Shown here one piece after another: positions 17,147 through 27,179 of a stretch of DNA of 48,991 bases. Below the pieces are notes generated by a model. The model saw nothing but the letters and a program-made list of their open reading frames with translations, was not told the origin of the DNA and ran no database searches. Source of the DNA: Blattabacterium cuenoti (lineage in GTDB: Bacteria > Bacteroidota > Bacteroidia > Flavobacteriales > Blattabacteriaceae); NCBI RefSeq assembly GCF_014251955.1, contig NZ_CP059203.1, forward strand, positions 131,671-180,661. The letters run 5' to 3'. Both the position numbers and the translations under genes were made by a program. Numbering within the stretch: the first letter of the stretch is position 1; each line of letters begins with the position of its first letter.

Positions 17147-18115
17147 ATGAATATGAAGGGGATTAAAATTTTTTCACCAGCCACTGTCGCGAATTTATCT
17201 TGTGGTTTTGATGTTATTGGATTAGCTTTAGAAATTCCAGTAGATGAAATTTTCTTATACAAATCAAATAATCCAGGAATACGTATCAATAAAATAATAC
17301 ATGGAACTTCTTTTTCATTACCTAATGATCCAAAAAAAAACGTTGTTTTTGTTGCTTTACAGTCTTTATTAAAAAAGTATCAACAACAACAAAAATTTGA
17401 TAGAGAAAAAAAAATAGGATTTGAAATAGAATTAATTAAAAATATACATCCAGGCAGTGGAATAGGTTCTAGTGCGGCTAGTGCTGCTGGGATTGTTTTT
17501 GGAGCTAATATTTTATTAGGAAAACCATTTAGTACAATGCAATTGATTCGTTTTGCTATGGAAGGAGAACGTTTAGCAAGTGGAACTGCTCATGCGGATA
17601 ATGTTGCTCCTGCTATTATGGGAGGAGTAACATTAGTAAGAAGTTATAAACCATTAGATATTACACGATTACATACTCCTAATGAATTATGGATTAGTAT
17701 TATCCATCCTCAAATTGAAATAAAAACATCGGATGCTAGAGAAATATTAAAACAAAAAATATTGATGACGGATGCAATACGACAGTGGGGAAATATTGGA
17801 GCATTAGTTGCAGGATTATATCAAGAAAATTATGAATTGATTAGTAGATCTCTAGAAGATGTTATTGTAGAACCGATTCGTGCTATGTTGATTCCAGCTT
17901 TTTATGAATTAAAAATAAGATGTAAAGAAATAGGGGCTTTAGGTGGAGGAATATCTGGATCTGGGCCTTCTGTTTTTATGTTAAGCAAAGGAAATCATAC
18001 TGCAAAAGCAGTTACTCAGGTCATGAATCATGTTTATTCTCCATTAAAAGTTGATTATAAAACTTATACTTCTCCTATCAATAAACAAGGAGTAAAATGG
18101 GATGAAATTTTTTAA
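17147..18115 (+). CDS. thrB: Homoserine kinase
   Basis: ThrB phosphorylates homoserine for threonine synthesis. It is a GHMP-family kinase of 322 residues with the ATP loop HPGSGIGSSAASA (101-113), the N-terminal PATVANLSCGFDVIGLAL and the C-terminal GGGISGSGPSVFML motif. It starts 5 bases after thrA, and an alternative ATG two codons later (17153) is possible. It is followed by thrC after 60 bases on the same strand, so the three genes form one operon in pathway order. Confidence 0.97.
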   Translation: MNMKGIKIFSPATVANLSCGFDVIGLALEIPVDEIFLYKSNNPGIRINKIIHGTSFSLPNDPKKNVVFVALQSLLKKYQQQQKFDREKKIGFEIELIKNIHPGSGIGSSAASAAGIVFGANILLGKPFSTMQLIRFAMEGERLASGTAHADNVAPAIMGGVTLVRSYKPLDITRLHTPNELWISIIHPQIEIKTSDAREILKQKILMTDAIRQWGNIGALVAGLYQENYELISRSLEDVIVEPIRAMLIPAFYELKIRCKEIGALGGGISGSGPSVFMLSKGNHTAKAVTQVMNHVYSPLKVDYKTYTSPINKQGVKWDEIF

Positions 18116-18175
18116 TGATTCAATTAAAATAAAAAATAAGAAAAAAACATTCAATAAAAAAAGAAAATTTTTTTT

Positions 18176-19507
18176 ATGTTATATCACAGTTTAGAAAACC
18201 ATAAAAAACTCGTTTCTTTTGAACACGCGGTTTTAAAAGGATTAGCTCCAGATGGTAGTTTATATTTTCCAGAAAAAATTCCTATACTAAAACGTAAGTT
18301 TATTCAAAATTTGATAAAATATGATATCTATACCCTTGCAATGGAAATCATCGCTCCTTATCTTGGAAAAGATATTCCTGAAGAATCTATTTATAGTATC
18401 ATTTATAATACTTTAAATTTTTCTTTTCCACTACAAAGAATTCATGAAAATATCTATGTTTTAGAACTTTTTCATGGACCTACTTTATCGTTCAAAGACG
18501 TAGGAGCAAAATTTATGGCAGAATGTTTAAGTTATTTTTCTAAAAAAATAGAAAAACAAGTGACTGTTTTGGTAGCAACCTCTGGAGATACTGGAGGAGC
18601 TGTAGCAAAAGGATTTCACAAAAAATCTGGAATAGAAGTTATTATATTATATCCATATAAAGGAGTAAGTTCTCTACAAGAAAAACAGATTACTTCTTTA
18701 GGAGATAATATATACGCTTTAGAAATAAAAGGAGATTTTGATGATTGCCAAAATATGGTAAAAAAAGCTTTTTTGGACAAAGAAATTCTGAAAAAATATA
18801 TATTGACTTCTGCAAATTCTATTAACATAGCAAGATGGCTTCCTCAAATGTTTTATTATTTTTTAGCTTATAGACAAATAGAAGAGGAAAATAAAGAATT
18901 AATTTTTTCAGTTCCTAGTGGAAATTTTGGAAATATTTGTGCAGGAATGATGTCTGAAAAAATGGGATTACCTGTAAAGTATTTTATAGCTTCTACAAAT
19001 AAAAATGATACAATTCCTAGGTTTTTAAAGACTGAAAAATATCATCCCATTTCAGTTCAAAGAACAATATCAAATGCAATGGATATATCCAATCCAAGTA
19101 ATTTTTCTCGTATATGGTATTTATATAAAAAAAATATGTTTCAATTACGTAAAAAATTATCCTCTTATAGATTTACAGATGAGGAAACGCTAGCTATTAT
19201 AGAAATGGTTTGGAAAGAACACAAATATATCTTAGAACCGCATGGAGCCATTGGATATTTAGGTCTTAGACAGTATTTGAAAAAAATAAAGGATCCTTTT
19301 TTAGGAACTATGGCAGTTTTTTTAGAAACGGCTCATCCTATTAAATTTATAGATCATCTACCACTTTTTTTACGAGAAGAGATTTCTGTTCCTGAACAAG
19401 GAAAAATACTTTTAAGTTCAAATTCAAAAAAAATAAAAACAATTCAAATACCCAATGATTATAATATTTTAAAAAACTGGTTAATAGAAAGACAAAGACA
19501 TCAATAA
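18176..19507 (+). CDS. thrC: Threonine synthase
   Basis: ThrC converts phosphohomoserine to threonine with pyridoxal phosphate. The 443-residue protein has the PLP lysine at K107 in PTLSFKDVGAKF, a phosphate-binding TSGDTGGAVAKGF loop and VPSGNFGNICAGMM. It is the last gene of the thr operon and converges on thyA, with a perfect A+T-rich hairpin between them. Retention of the whole thr operon suggests threonine is supplied to the host, as in other nutritional symbionts. Confidence 0.97.
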   Translation: MLYHSLENHKKLVSFEHAVLKGLAPDGSLYFPEKIPILKRKFIQNLIKYDIYTLAMEIIAPYLGKDIPEESIYSIIYNTLNFSFPLQRIHENIYVLELFHGPTLSFKDVGAKFMAECLSYFSKKIEKQVTVLVATSGDTGGAVAKGFHKKSGIEVIILYPYKGVSSLQEKQITSLGDNIYALEIKGDFDDCQNMVKKAFLDKEILKKYILTSANSINIARWLPQMFYYFLAYRQIEEENKELIFSVPSGNFGNICAGMMSEKMGLPVKYFIASTNKNDTIPRFLKTEKYHPISVQRTISNAMDISNPSNFSRIWYLYKKNMFQLRKKLSSYRFTDEETLAIIEMVWKEHKYILEPHGAIGYLGLRQYLKKIKDPFLGTMAVFLETAHPIKFIDHLPLFLREEISVPEQGKILLSSNSKKIKTIQIPNDYNILKNWLIERQRHQ

Positions 19508-19511
19508 AATA

Positions 19512-19539
19512 AAATAATTTTTTTTTCAAAAAATTATTT
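19512..19539. terminator. Candidate bidirectional terminator between thrC and thyA
   Basis: AAATAATTTTTT (19512-19523) pairs perfectly over 12 bases with AAAAAATTATTT (19528-19539), with a four-base TTTC loop. It lies in the 30-base gap between the convergent thrC and thyA stops and reaches the thyA stop codon. With T-rich and A-rich arms, it could serve both directions. The stem is pure A+T, so its strength is uncertain. Confidence 0.5.
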
Positions 19540-20335
19540 AAATAGCAATATCTCCTTTAATGTGAGGAAAGGGATTGTAATTTTTTAATTCAAAGTCTTC
19601 AAAACGAAATTCAAAAATATTTTTTACTGAAGGATTTAAAATCATCTTAGGTAAGGATCTTGGGCCCCGTTGCATTTGTAATTTAACTTGTTCTATATGA
19701 TTATTATAGATATGCGCATCTCCTATAGTATGAATTAATTCTCTCGCTTTCAAATTGAGTACTTGAGATATCATTGTAAGTAATAAGGCATAAGAAGCAA
19801 TATTAAAAGGTAATCCAAGAAAGATATCTGCACTTCTTTGATACAATTGTAACGATAATTGTTTTTTTTCAAATACATAAAATTGAAAAAGCAAATGACA
19901 AGGTGGTAATCTCATATCTTGAATCATTCCTACATTCCAAGAAGAAACAATTAAACGTCGTGAATGTGGATTCAACTTGATTTCTTGTAAAACATTCTCT
20001 ATTTGATCTATAAAAGAACCATTATAAGTAGGCCATTTTCTCCATTGAAATCCATAAATAGGTCCCAGGTCTCCATTTTCATTTGCCCATTCATTCCAAA
20101 TAGATACTCTATTTTTTTTTAAATAACGTATATTCGTATTTCCTTTCAAAAACCATAACAACTCATAAATAATAGACCTGATACTTAATTTTTTAGTAGT
20201 TAAAAGAGGAAATCCTTTTTCTAAATCAAATCTCATTTGATATCCAAATATACTTCTTGTCCCTATCCCAGTACGATCCATTTTTTTTATTCCATTTTTT
20301 AATACGTATTTTAATAAACTTAAATATTGTATCAT
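19538..20335 (-). CDS. thyA: Thymidylate synthase
   Basis: ThyA methylates dUMP to dTMP using methylene-tetrahydrofolate, the only de novo route to thymine for DNA when no ThyX is present. The 265 residues match the E. coli length of 264. The catalytic cysteine is C146 in [12 protein letters not shown], and the dUMP-binding [18 protein letters not shown] is intact. It is single on its strand, converging on thrC. Its substrate supply may depend on the dCMP deaminase at 12326-12768, whose reading frame is broken. Confidence 0.97.
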   Translation of the reverse strand: MIQYLSLLKYVLKNGIKKMDRTGIGTRSIFGYQMRFDLEKGFPLLTTKKLSIRSIIYELLWFLKGNTNIRYLKKNRVSIWNEWANENGDLGPIYGFQWRKWPTYNGSFIDQIENVLQEIKLNPHSRRLIVSSWNVGMIQDMRLPPCHLLFQFYVFEKKQLSLQLYQRSADIFLGLPFNIASYALLLTMISQVLNLKARELIHTIGDAHIYNNHIEQVKLQMQRGPRSLPKMILNPSVKNIFEFRFEDFELKNYNPFPHIKGDIAI

Positions 20336-20406
20336 AAAATCTTAATTTTTCATAAGAAAATTTTTTCTTAGAAGTATTTTTGTATTTAAAAAAATAAACA
20401 ATAACT

Positions 20407-21342
20407 ATGAATCAAAAAGTACTCTTCTTTTCTACAAGAAGCGGATTAAAACTCTCAGAGAGTATAGCTGATCATTATGGTAATTTTTTAGGAAAAATTC
20501 GTTTTTTGGAATTTAGTGATGGAGAATATACTCCTTGTTTTGAACAATCTGTTCGTGGATCACGAGTATTTTTGATTGGATCTACTTTTCCTCCAGTGGA
20601 CAATTTAATGGAATTACTTTTAATGTGTGATGCAGCTCGTAGAGCTTCTGCTCAGAATATAACACTTGTAATTCCATATTTTGGATGGGCAAGACAGGAT
20701 CACAAAGATAGACCTAGAACTCCTATTGCATCAAAATTGGTAGCTAATCTTATGGTTGCATCAGGTGCAACCCGAGTGATGACTATGGATTTACATGCAG
20801 ATCAAATTCAAGGATTTTTCGATATTCCTGTAGATCATTTATATGCATCTAGAATCTTTATTGATTATATTAAAAAATTGAACATGGATCAATTAACTAT
20901 TGCTTCTCCAGACATGGGAGGAGCAAAAAGAGCTAGGAGTTATGCCGGGTATTTAGGAACAGACGTTGTCATTTGTTATAAGGAGAGAAAAAAAGCAAAT
21001 GAAATAGAGTTTATGAATCTTATTGGAAATGTCAAAGAAAAAAATATCATACTTATAGATGATATGGTGGACACAGCTGGAACTTTAACAGAAGCAGCTA
21101 ATTTAATCAAAAAACAAGGAGCTAAAAGTGTGCGTGCAATAGCAACTCATCCAGTATTATCTGGAAATTCATATGAAAAAATAAAAAAATCAGTTCTTGA
21201 AGAATTGGTTGTAACTGATACTATTCCTATCAAAAAAACTGACAATAATAAAATTAAAGTTTTATCTTGTGCATCTCTATTTGCAGAAGTTATGCAATCT
21301 GTACACAATGATGAATCAATAAGCAGTAAATTTATAATTTAA
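20407..21342 (+). CDS. prs: Ribose-phosphate pyrophosphokinase
   Basis: Prs makes PRPP from ribose-5-phosphate and ATP. PRPP feeds the purine genes (purF), the pyrE half of pyrEF, and histidine and tryptophan synthesis. The 311-residue protein has the ATP region WARQDHKDRPRTPI (94-107), the metal site TMDLHADQIQGFFDIPVDHL (126-145) and the PRPP loop IDDMVDTAGTL (217-227). It is followed by rplY after 51 bases on the same strand, an order seen often in bacteria. Confidence 0.97.
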   Translation: MNQKVLFFSTRSGLKLSESIADHYGNFLGKIRFLEFSDGEYTPCFEQSVRGSRVFLIGSTFPPVDNLMELLLMCDAARRASAQNITLVIPYFGWARQDHKDRPRTPIASKLVANLMVASGATRVMTMDLHADQIQGFFDIPVDHLYASRIFIDYIKKLNMDQLTIASPDMGGAKRARSYAGYLGTDVVICYKERKKANEIEFMNLIGNVKEKNIILIDDMVDTAGTLTEAANLIKKQGAKSVRAIATHPVLSGNSYEKIKKSVLEELVVTDTIPIKKTDNNKIKVLSCASLFAEVMQSVHNDESISSKFII

Positions 21343-21393
21343 TTTTCCAAAAAAATAATCAAAAATATATTACTAAACTAACAAAATATACAT

Positions 21394-22029
21394 ATGATGC
21401 ATCAATATGTCAATATATATGGAAAAAAAAGAAGAATAGGAAAAAAAGCGATACACACTATTCGACTTTCTGGAGGAATTCCTTGTGTTTTATATGGAAA
21501 AAATGTAAATATTCCATTTTGGACTTCATTAGAAAAAAATCTAAAAAAATTGGTCTATACATCGGAAGTCTGTTGGGTTTCTATTCAAATAGAAGGATAT
21601 GATAAAAATATCAATGCAGTTCAAAAAGAAATTCAATTTGATCCTATTAGTGAAAAAATATTACATGTTGATTTTTGTCAAATAGAAGAATCTAAACCGA
21701 TCACATTGGAAATACCTGTAAAAACTTTTGGAAGACCTATTGGTGTTTCTAAAGGAGGAGAATATCATTCTCCGATTAGAACCCTAAAAGTGAAAGCTAT
21801 TCCTTCTTATTTTCCAAAATATATAAATTTAGATATCAGTAAATTAGATATAGGAGATAAAATAAAAGTTAAAGATTTGTCTCTTACAAAAGAGTATACC
21901 ATTTTACATCCTTTAAATACTCTTTTAGCAAGAGTGAACTCATCTCGTGCAATTATTAAAGAAAAAGAAACTCAAGAAGAAAAAGAAATTAAAACTCAAG
22001 AAAAAGAAAATAGAAAAATAAAGAAATAA
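21394..22029 (+). CDS. rplY: 50S ribosomal protein L25, long CTC form
   Basis: This 5S-rRNA-binding protein has an N-terminal L25 domain (YGKKRRIGKKAIHTIRLSGG and VLYGK) and a C-terminal beta-rich TL5/CTC domain with PKYINLDISKLDIGDKIKV. The total of 211 residues fits the two-domain form common in Bacteroidetes. The last ~20 residues are a lysine- and glutamate-rich tail (two EKE-type repeats), probably disordered. Two adjacent ATG codons (21394 and 21397) could both start it. It follows prs. Confidence 0.94.
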   Translation: MMHQYVNIYGKKRRIGKKAIHTIRLSGGIPCVLYGKNVNIPFWTSLEKNLKKLVYTSEVCWVSIQIEGYDKNINAVQKEIQFDPISEKILHVDFCQIEESKPITLEIPVKTFGRPIGVSKGGEYHSPIRTLKVKAIPSYFPKYINLDISKLDIGDKIKVKDLSLTKEYTILHPLNTLLARVNSSRAIIKEKETQEEKEIKTQEKENRKIKK

Positions 22030-22060
22030 TATTCTTATAATAATCAAAAATAAAAATAAG

Positions 22061-22525
22061 ATGAAAGATCTTACTTGTTTTTGTTTAGAAGATATAAATT
22101 TTATGAAAATAGCTTTAGAAGAAGCTTTTTCCGCTTTTCATCAAAATGAAGTTCCCATAGGAGCTGCTATCATATACGAAAATACAGTTATAGCTAGAGC
22201 TCATAATTTGACTGAAACATTCAGAGATATAACTGCACATGCAGAAATGTTGGTGATTAATTTAGCATCTAATTATTTAGGAAAAAAGTATATACGAGAA
22301 TGCACTTTATATGTTACTGTAGAACCATGTATTATGTGTGCAGGAGCATTATTTTGGTCTCAAATTGGAAGAGTCGTATGTGGGACAAATAATTATAAAA
22401 GAGGATTTTTATATACAGGGATAAAATTGCATCCTAGAACTCAATTTTTATCTGGAATTATGAAAAAAAAATGTAGAAATCTTATGCATCAGTTTTTTCT
22501 TTTAAAAAGAAAAAATCATCCATAA
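22061..22525 (+). CDS. tadA: tRNA-specific adenosine deaminase
   Basis: TadA turns adenosine 34 of tRNA-Arg(ACG) into inosine so that one tRNA reads CGU, CGC and CGA. The 154-residue zinc deaminase has H60-A-E62 (HAEML) and P-C90-xx-C93 (PCIMCAGAL). The C-terminal RRVVCGTNN-like segment (RVVCGTNNYKRG) distinguishes TadA from cytidine deaminases. It follows rplY by 31 bases and converges on the DedA gene. Confidence 0.94.
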   Translation: MKDLTCFCLEDINFMKIALEEAFSAFHQNEVPIGAAIIYENTVIARAHNLTETFRDITAHAEMLVINLASNYLGKKYIRECTLYVTVEPCIMCAGALFWSQIGRVVCGTNNYKRGFLYTGIKLHPRTQFLSGIMKKKCRNLMHQFFLLKRKNHP

Positions 22526-22541
22526 AACATACAAATTATGA

Positions 22542-23183
22542 TCAAGATTTTTTGCTTATTTTTAATTTAATGAAAATAGGTAAAGTTGTAGTCAATATAA
22601 TCAGTAAAATGATCCATTCCAGATGATTTTTTAATTCAGGAAAAGTTTTATCTAGATAATGTCCAGCTAGCATGATAGAAAAAGTCCAAGACAATGCTCC
22701 AATAATATTGTAAATCATAAATTTTTTAAAATCAACACGAATAGCTCCTGCGACTATAGGAGCAAAAGTTCGAAACATTGGAAGAAAACGGCTTATGATC
22801 AGTGCAGTGGTTTTATATTTATTATAAAATAATTTTGCGATAATCAGATGTTTTTTTTTAAAGAAAAAAGAATCTTTTTTTCTGTATAATAAATTTCCAG
22901 ATTTATATCCTAACCAGTATCCTTGCATATTTCCAAGAATAGCAACACATGCAACAATTAAAATAATTACAAAAAATGGAACATTATAAAAATTTTTACA
23001 TAAATCTTTTCCGAAGATTCCAGCAGTGAATAGTAAAGAATCTCCGGGTAAGAAAAAACCTATAAAAAAGCCTGTTTCTGCAAAAACAATTGCTAAAAGA
23101 ATAAATAACGCTGTGTTCCCAAAATAGAAAAAAATCCATCTAGGATTAAACAAATGCTGAAAAAAATCCCAAAAATCTGACAT
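22542..23183 (-). CDS. DedA-family membrane protein
   Basis: DedA proteins are inner-membrane proteins linked to lipid carrier flipping (undecaprenyl phosphate or phospholipid) and membrane potential. The 213-residue protein from the ATG at 23183 has five to six helices and the family motifs ETGFFIGFFLPGDSLLFTAG, GYWLGYKSGN and RFLPMFRTFAPIVAGAIRV. An in-frame ATG at 23264 would add 27 residues that look like upstream sequence, so the later start (MSDFWDFFQHLF) is preferred. The substrate here is unknown. Confidence 0.9.
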   Translation of the reverse strand: MSDFWDFFQHLFNPRWIFFYFGNTALFILLAIVFAETGFFIGFFLPGDSLLFTAGIFGKDLCKNFYNVPFFVIILIVACVAILGNMQGYWLGYKSGNLLYRKKDSFFFKKKHLIIAKLFYNKYKTTALIISRFLPMFRTFAPIVAGAIRVDFKKFMIYNIIGALSWTFSIMLAGHYLDKTFPELKNHLEWIILLIILTTTLPIFIKLKISKKS

Positions 23184-23285
23184 TTTATTATATTGTGTCC
23201 GAATATGATATTCTAACAAAAGGTAAAAGTAAAATAAATGCTTAAAATATTTATTTTTACACAAAAAAAATTATTTATCATCAAT

Positions 23286-23405
23286 ATGGAGTATTTTTTC
23301 AAGTTTATTAACATCTTAGGATGGAATGCTAATATTTTTTTCATAATAATATTTTTCATGATTTTAATTTTTTTATTGTACCAAATATTTCATTTTATTG
23401 ATTAA
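23286..23405 (+). CDS. Possible 39-residue single-helix membrane protein
   Basis: An ORF from the ATG at 23286 to the TAA at 23405 encodes MEYFFKFINILGWNANIFF and a following strongly hydrophobic helix, ending LYQIFHFID. It sits 39 bases before aroB on the same strand and looks upstream-coupled. Small flavobacterial proteins with a tryptophan-asparagine turn and one helix (DUF6341-like) are found in similar settings, but the resemblance is weak. A+T-rich DNA readily makes hydrophobic ORFs by chance, so this call is tentative. Confidence 0.35.
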   Translation: MEYFFKFINILGWNANIFFIIIFFMILIFLLYQIFHFID

Positions 23406-23444
23406 TAATTTTAATCAATTTATTTTGTTATTACTTTAGCGAGT

Positions 23445-24548
23445 ATGGATGATCATCATAATAGAAAAATTCTCTTTAATGAAGAGTCTTATAAAAAATT
23501 AAAAAATTATTTATTTGATAATCAAATAGATATAGGAAATTTATTTATTTTAGTAGATAATTGTACCAATAAACATTGTCTTCCAATTCTTTTCTCTCAT
23601 TTGAATTTTTTAAAAAAATCTAAGATTATAAAAATTCAATCAGGAGAAAAAGAAAAAAATATTTCTACATGCATTCAGATATGGAAGAATCTGGAAATTT
23701 TTAAGGCAAATAGAAAAAGTTTAATTATTAATTTGGGAGGAGGGGTCATCACAGATATTGGTGGGTTCGTTGCTTCTGTTTTTAAAAGAGGAATTCGTTT
23801 TATAAATATTCCTACAACATTATTGGGAATGGTAGACGCTTCTATAGGATGCAAAACAGGAGTCAATTTAGAATCTATTAAAAATGAAATAGGTTCATTT
23901 TATTGTCCAGATCTTTTGATTATAGATCCTCATTATTTAAAAACTCTTCCTAAAAAGGAAATTATTTCAGGAATGTCAGAAATGTTCAAACATGGATTAA
24001 TAGCAGATAAAAACTTTTGGATAAATATGAAAAAATATTATTATCAAATGGATAATAAAAAAAAAAACGAAAATCAATGGAATCATTTAATATATCAATC
24101 TATATTGATAAAAAATAAAATCGTGAAAAAAGATCCAAAAGAAAAAGGATTAAGAAAAACACTTAATTTTGGGCACACTATAGGTCATGCTTTAGAGAGT
24201 TATTTTATGAATGATTCTTCTCAAGAAAAACTTTTACATGGTCTAGCTATATCTATAGGAATGATATGCGAATCTTGGATATCATATAAAATAAATGGAT
24301 TATCAATAGATGATTATGAAGAAATTAAATCTATACTTTCTGTATTATTATATCCCAATCCAATAGAAAAAATTTCTAATTTAGAAATTGATATTGATAA
24401 AATATTCTTAATTATGGAACATGATAAAAAAAATGAAAAAAATAAAATTCAATTTTCTTTATTAAAGAAAATAGGAATTTGTTCTTACAATTGTCAAGTT
24501 CCTTATTCCTTAATCAAGGAAAGTATTTTACAAATACAAAAATTGTAA
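23445..24548 (+). CDS. aroB: 3-dehydroquinate synthase
   Basis: AroB closes the ring in the second step of the shikimate pathway to aromatic amino acids. The 367-residue protein has the NAD site NLGGGVITDIGGFVAS (96-111), IPTTLLGMVDASIGCKTGVN (122-141) and zinc ligands in SEMFKHGLI (E179), the HTIGHALE region (H244/H248) and LLHGLAIS (H265). It is preceded by a tiny membrane ORF. The 168 bases to gyrA contain a TAGTAGTAGT stretch and a TAGATATATATCTA palindrome but no gene. Confidence 0.96.
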   Translation: MDDHHNRKILFNEESYKKLKNYLFDNQIDIGNLFILVDNCTNKHCLPILFSHLNFLKKSKIIKIQSGEKEKNISTCIQIWKNLEIFKANRKSLIINLGGGVITDIGGFVASVFKRGIRFINIPTTLLGMVDASIGCKTGVNLESIKNEIGSFYCPDLLIIDPHYLKTLPKKEIISGMSEMFKHGLIADKNFWINMKKYYYQMDNKKKNENQWNHLIYQSILIKNKIVKKDPKEKGLRKTLNFGHTIGHALESYFMNDSSQEKLLHGLAISIGMICESWISYKINGLSIDDYEEIKSILSVLLYPNPIEKISNLEIDIDKIFLIMEHDKKNEKNKIQFSLLKKIGICSYNCQVPYSLIKESILQIQKL

Positions 24549-24716
24549 TTGTTTTTGATTCCATTTATTATAAAAAAAAATATGTATTTTCACATATCTT
24601 TTCATAATTCATAGTAGTAGTGTGTTATGAGTTTTTTTTCTATTTCTAATATTAGATACTGCTGCTAACTCTCTATATGCTAGATATATATCTATATTAT
24701 ATAATAAAAAAATCAA

Positions 24717-27179
24717 ATGAATGAAGGAAAAAAAGAAAAATTAATTCCTATTAATATTGAAGATGAAATGAAATCATCTTACATAGATTATTCTATGTCT
24801 GTTATTGTATCCAGAGCTCTTCCTGATGCTAGGGATGGATTAAAACCTGTCCATAGAAGAGTTTTGTATGGGATGTATCAATTAGGAATCTTTTCTAATA
24901 ATCCTTATAAAAAGTCAGCTCGTATTGTTGGAGAAGTGTTGGGAAAATATCATCCACATGGAGATATTTCTGTTTATGAGACTATGGTTCGTATGGCACA
25001 AAAATGGACGTTTCGTTATCCATTAATAGATGGACAAGGGAATTTTGGATCTTTAGATTCAGATCCTCCTGCTGCAATGCGTTACACAGAAGTCAGAATG
25101 AAAAAAATATCTGAAGAGATGTTATTGGATATAAAAAAAGAAACGGTAGATATGCAACTTAATTTTGATGATTCCTTAGAAGAACCTGCTGTATTACCTA
25201 CACGAATTCCTAATTTGTTGATAAATGGTTCTTCTGGAATTGCAGTTGGAATGGCTACTAATATTCCTCCTCATAATTTAAAAGAAACTATCAAAGCAAT
25301 TTGTGCTTATATTGATAATAATAATATATCTGTAGAACAGATAATGGAATCTATTAAAGCCCCAGATTTTCCTACAGGAGGAATTATTTACGGATATGAT
25401 GGAGTTAAAAAAGCATTTCATACAGGAAGAGGACGTATTATTTTACGTGCAAAAGTTCATTTAGAAGAAATTCAAGAAAGACAATGTATTGTTGTCGATG
25501 AAATTCCTTATCAAGTGAATAAATCAGAGATGATTACTAAAACAGTTGAATTAATGAAAGAAGGAAAAATGGAAGGAATTTATCAAATTCGTGATGAATC
25601 GGATAGAAAAGGATTACGTATAGTATATATTCTTAAACAGAATACGAATCCAAATATACTTCTAAATAATTTATTCAAATATACTTCTTTGCAAACTTAT
25701 TTTAATGTTAATAACATAGCATTAGTTAAAGGGAAACCTGTTCAATTAAATATAAAAGATCTCATTCAACATTTTGTATCTCATAGACATGATGTAATTA
25801 TTCGTCGTACTAAACATGAATTGAAAAAATACAAAAATCGTGTTCATACTTTGACAGGATTTTTAACAATATTAGATCATTTAGATAAAATGATTGAATT
25901 AATCAAAGAATCTAAAGATCATAATGAAGCTTGTGACAAATTGATTGAAATATTTCAATTATCTAAAATACAGTCTAAATCTATTTTAGATATGCGATTG
26001 CAAAGTCTTACATCTTTAGAGCTTGATAAAATTAAAAAAGAATATGAAGAACTAGTTAAAAAGATAGAATTTTTAAAAAATGTTTTAATCCACCATTCTA
26101 TAAGAATGGAAATTATTAAAAAAGAACTTTTAGATATAAAAAAAAAATATCAAGATGAACGTCGTACAGAAATAGATTATTTGGGATATGAAGCGAGTAT
26201 AGAAGATTTTATTGAGAATGAACAAGTTGTTCTTACCATTTCCCATGCGGGATATATAAAAAGAACTTCTTTGTCTGAATACAAACGTCAAGGAAGAGGA
26301 GGGATAGGAAATAGAGGAGCTAGTGCTAGGGAATACGATTTTTTCAAACATCTTCTCATAGCTACAAATCATCAGTATTTACTTTTTTTTACAGAAAAGG
26401 GAAAATGTTTTTGGCTAAGAGTTTATGAAGTTCCAGAAGGATCTAAAATTTCTAAAGGAAGAGCGATACAAAATATAATTCATCTTCAACAAGATGATAA
26501 AGTAAATGCTTATATTCTTTCTGGAGATATTACAAATAAAAACTATGTTAAAGATCATTATGTTATGATGGTGACTCAAAAAGGTATTATTAAAAAAACA
26601 TCTTTGGAAAACTATTCACGTCCCAGAAAATATGGAATTAATGCCATTATCATTCGTAAAGGAGATTCCTTATTAGAAGCGATTTTAATCCAAGGAGATA
26701 GTCATGTTTTTATCGCTTTAAAAAGTGGAAGAATCATTCGTTTTTCAGAAAAAAAAGTTCGTTCTACCGGAAGAACTTCTTCTGGAGTAATAGGTATCAA
26801 TTTTACAAATCCAAAAGATACTGTGATTGGAATGATATGTGTTGAAAAAAATGAAAAAGGACATTTATTGGTAGTCTCTGAAAAAGGATTTGGAAAAAGA
26901 TCAAATCTTAAAGATTATCGTATTACTAATCGTGGAGGAAAAGGAATAAAAACAATAAATATTACTAAAAAAACAGGGAATCTAATTTCTATCAAACATG
27001 TGACAGATGAAGATGATCTCATGATTATTAAAAAATCAGGAATCATCATTCGTATATCTGTATCAGATATACGAGTGATGGGGAGAGCAACTCAAGGAGT
27101 TCGATTAATTAATATCAAAAAAAATGATGAAATAGCGGATGTTGCAAAAGTTTATAAAAAACCTATTGCGACTCATTAA
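24717..27179 (+). CDS. gyrA: DNA gyrase subunit A
   Basis: GyrA is the breakage-rejoining subunit of gyrase, which introduces negative supercoils. The 820-residue protein has the N-terminal topoisomerase IV-like domain with catalytic Tyr123 ([10 protein letters not shown]), followed by the C-terminal beta-propeller with the GyrA box-like QGRGGIG. In the quinolone region the sequence is [12 protein letters not shown], so Ile84 and Glu88 replace the usual Ser83 and Asp87 (E. coli numbers). Its 3' end overlaps the 3' end of the convergent protease gene by 17 bases. Confidence that it is GyrA rather than ParC is high from length and the GyrA box. Confidence 0.95.
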   Translation: MNEGKKEKLIPINIEDEMKSSYIDYSMSVIVSRALPDARDGLKPVHRRVLYGMYQLGIFSNNPYKKSARIVGEVLGKYHPHGDISVYETMVRMAQKWTFRYPLIDGQGNFGSLDSDPPAAMRYTEVRMKKISEEMLLDIKKETVDMQLNFDDSLEEPAVLPTRIPNLLINGSSGIAVGMATNIPPHNLKETIKAICAYIDNNNISVEQIMESIKAPDFPTGGIIYGYDGVKKAFHTGRGRIILRAKVHLEEIQERQCIVVDEIPYQVNKSEMITKTVELMKEGKMEGIYQIRDESDRKGLRIVYILKQNTNPNILLNNLFKYTSLQTYFNVNNIALVKGKPVQLNIKDLIQHFVSHRHDVIIRRTKHELKKYKNRVHTLTGFLTILDHLDKMIELIKESKDHNEACDKLIEIFQLSKIQSKSILDMRLQSLTSLELDKIKKEYEELVKKIEFLKNVLIHHSIRMEIIKKELLDIKKKYQDERRTEIDYLGYEASIEDFIENEQVVLTISHAGYIKRTSLSEYKRQGRGGIGNRGASAREYDFFKHLLIATNHQYLLFFTEKGKCFWLRVYEVPEGSKISKGRAIQNIIHLQQDDKVNAYILSGDITNKNYVKDHYVMMVTQKGIIKKTSLENYSRPRKYGINAIIIRKGDSLLEAILIQGDSHVFIALKSGRIIRFSEKKVRSTGRTSSGVIGINFTNPKDTVIGMICVEKNEKGHLLVVSEKGFGKRSNLKDYRITNRGGKGIKTINITKKTGNLISIKHVTDEDDLMIIKKSGIIIRISVSDIRVMGRATQGVRLINIKKNDEIADVAKVYKKPIATH

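Noticed and set aside
24681..24694. Palindrome TAGATATATATCTA before gyrA
   Set aside because: Short A+T-only palindromes are expected by chance in this composition; no repeated copy or known operator matches it.
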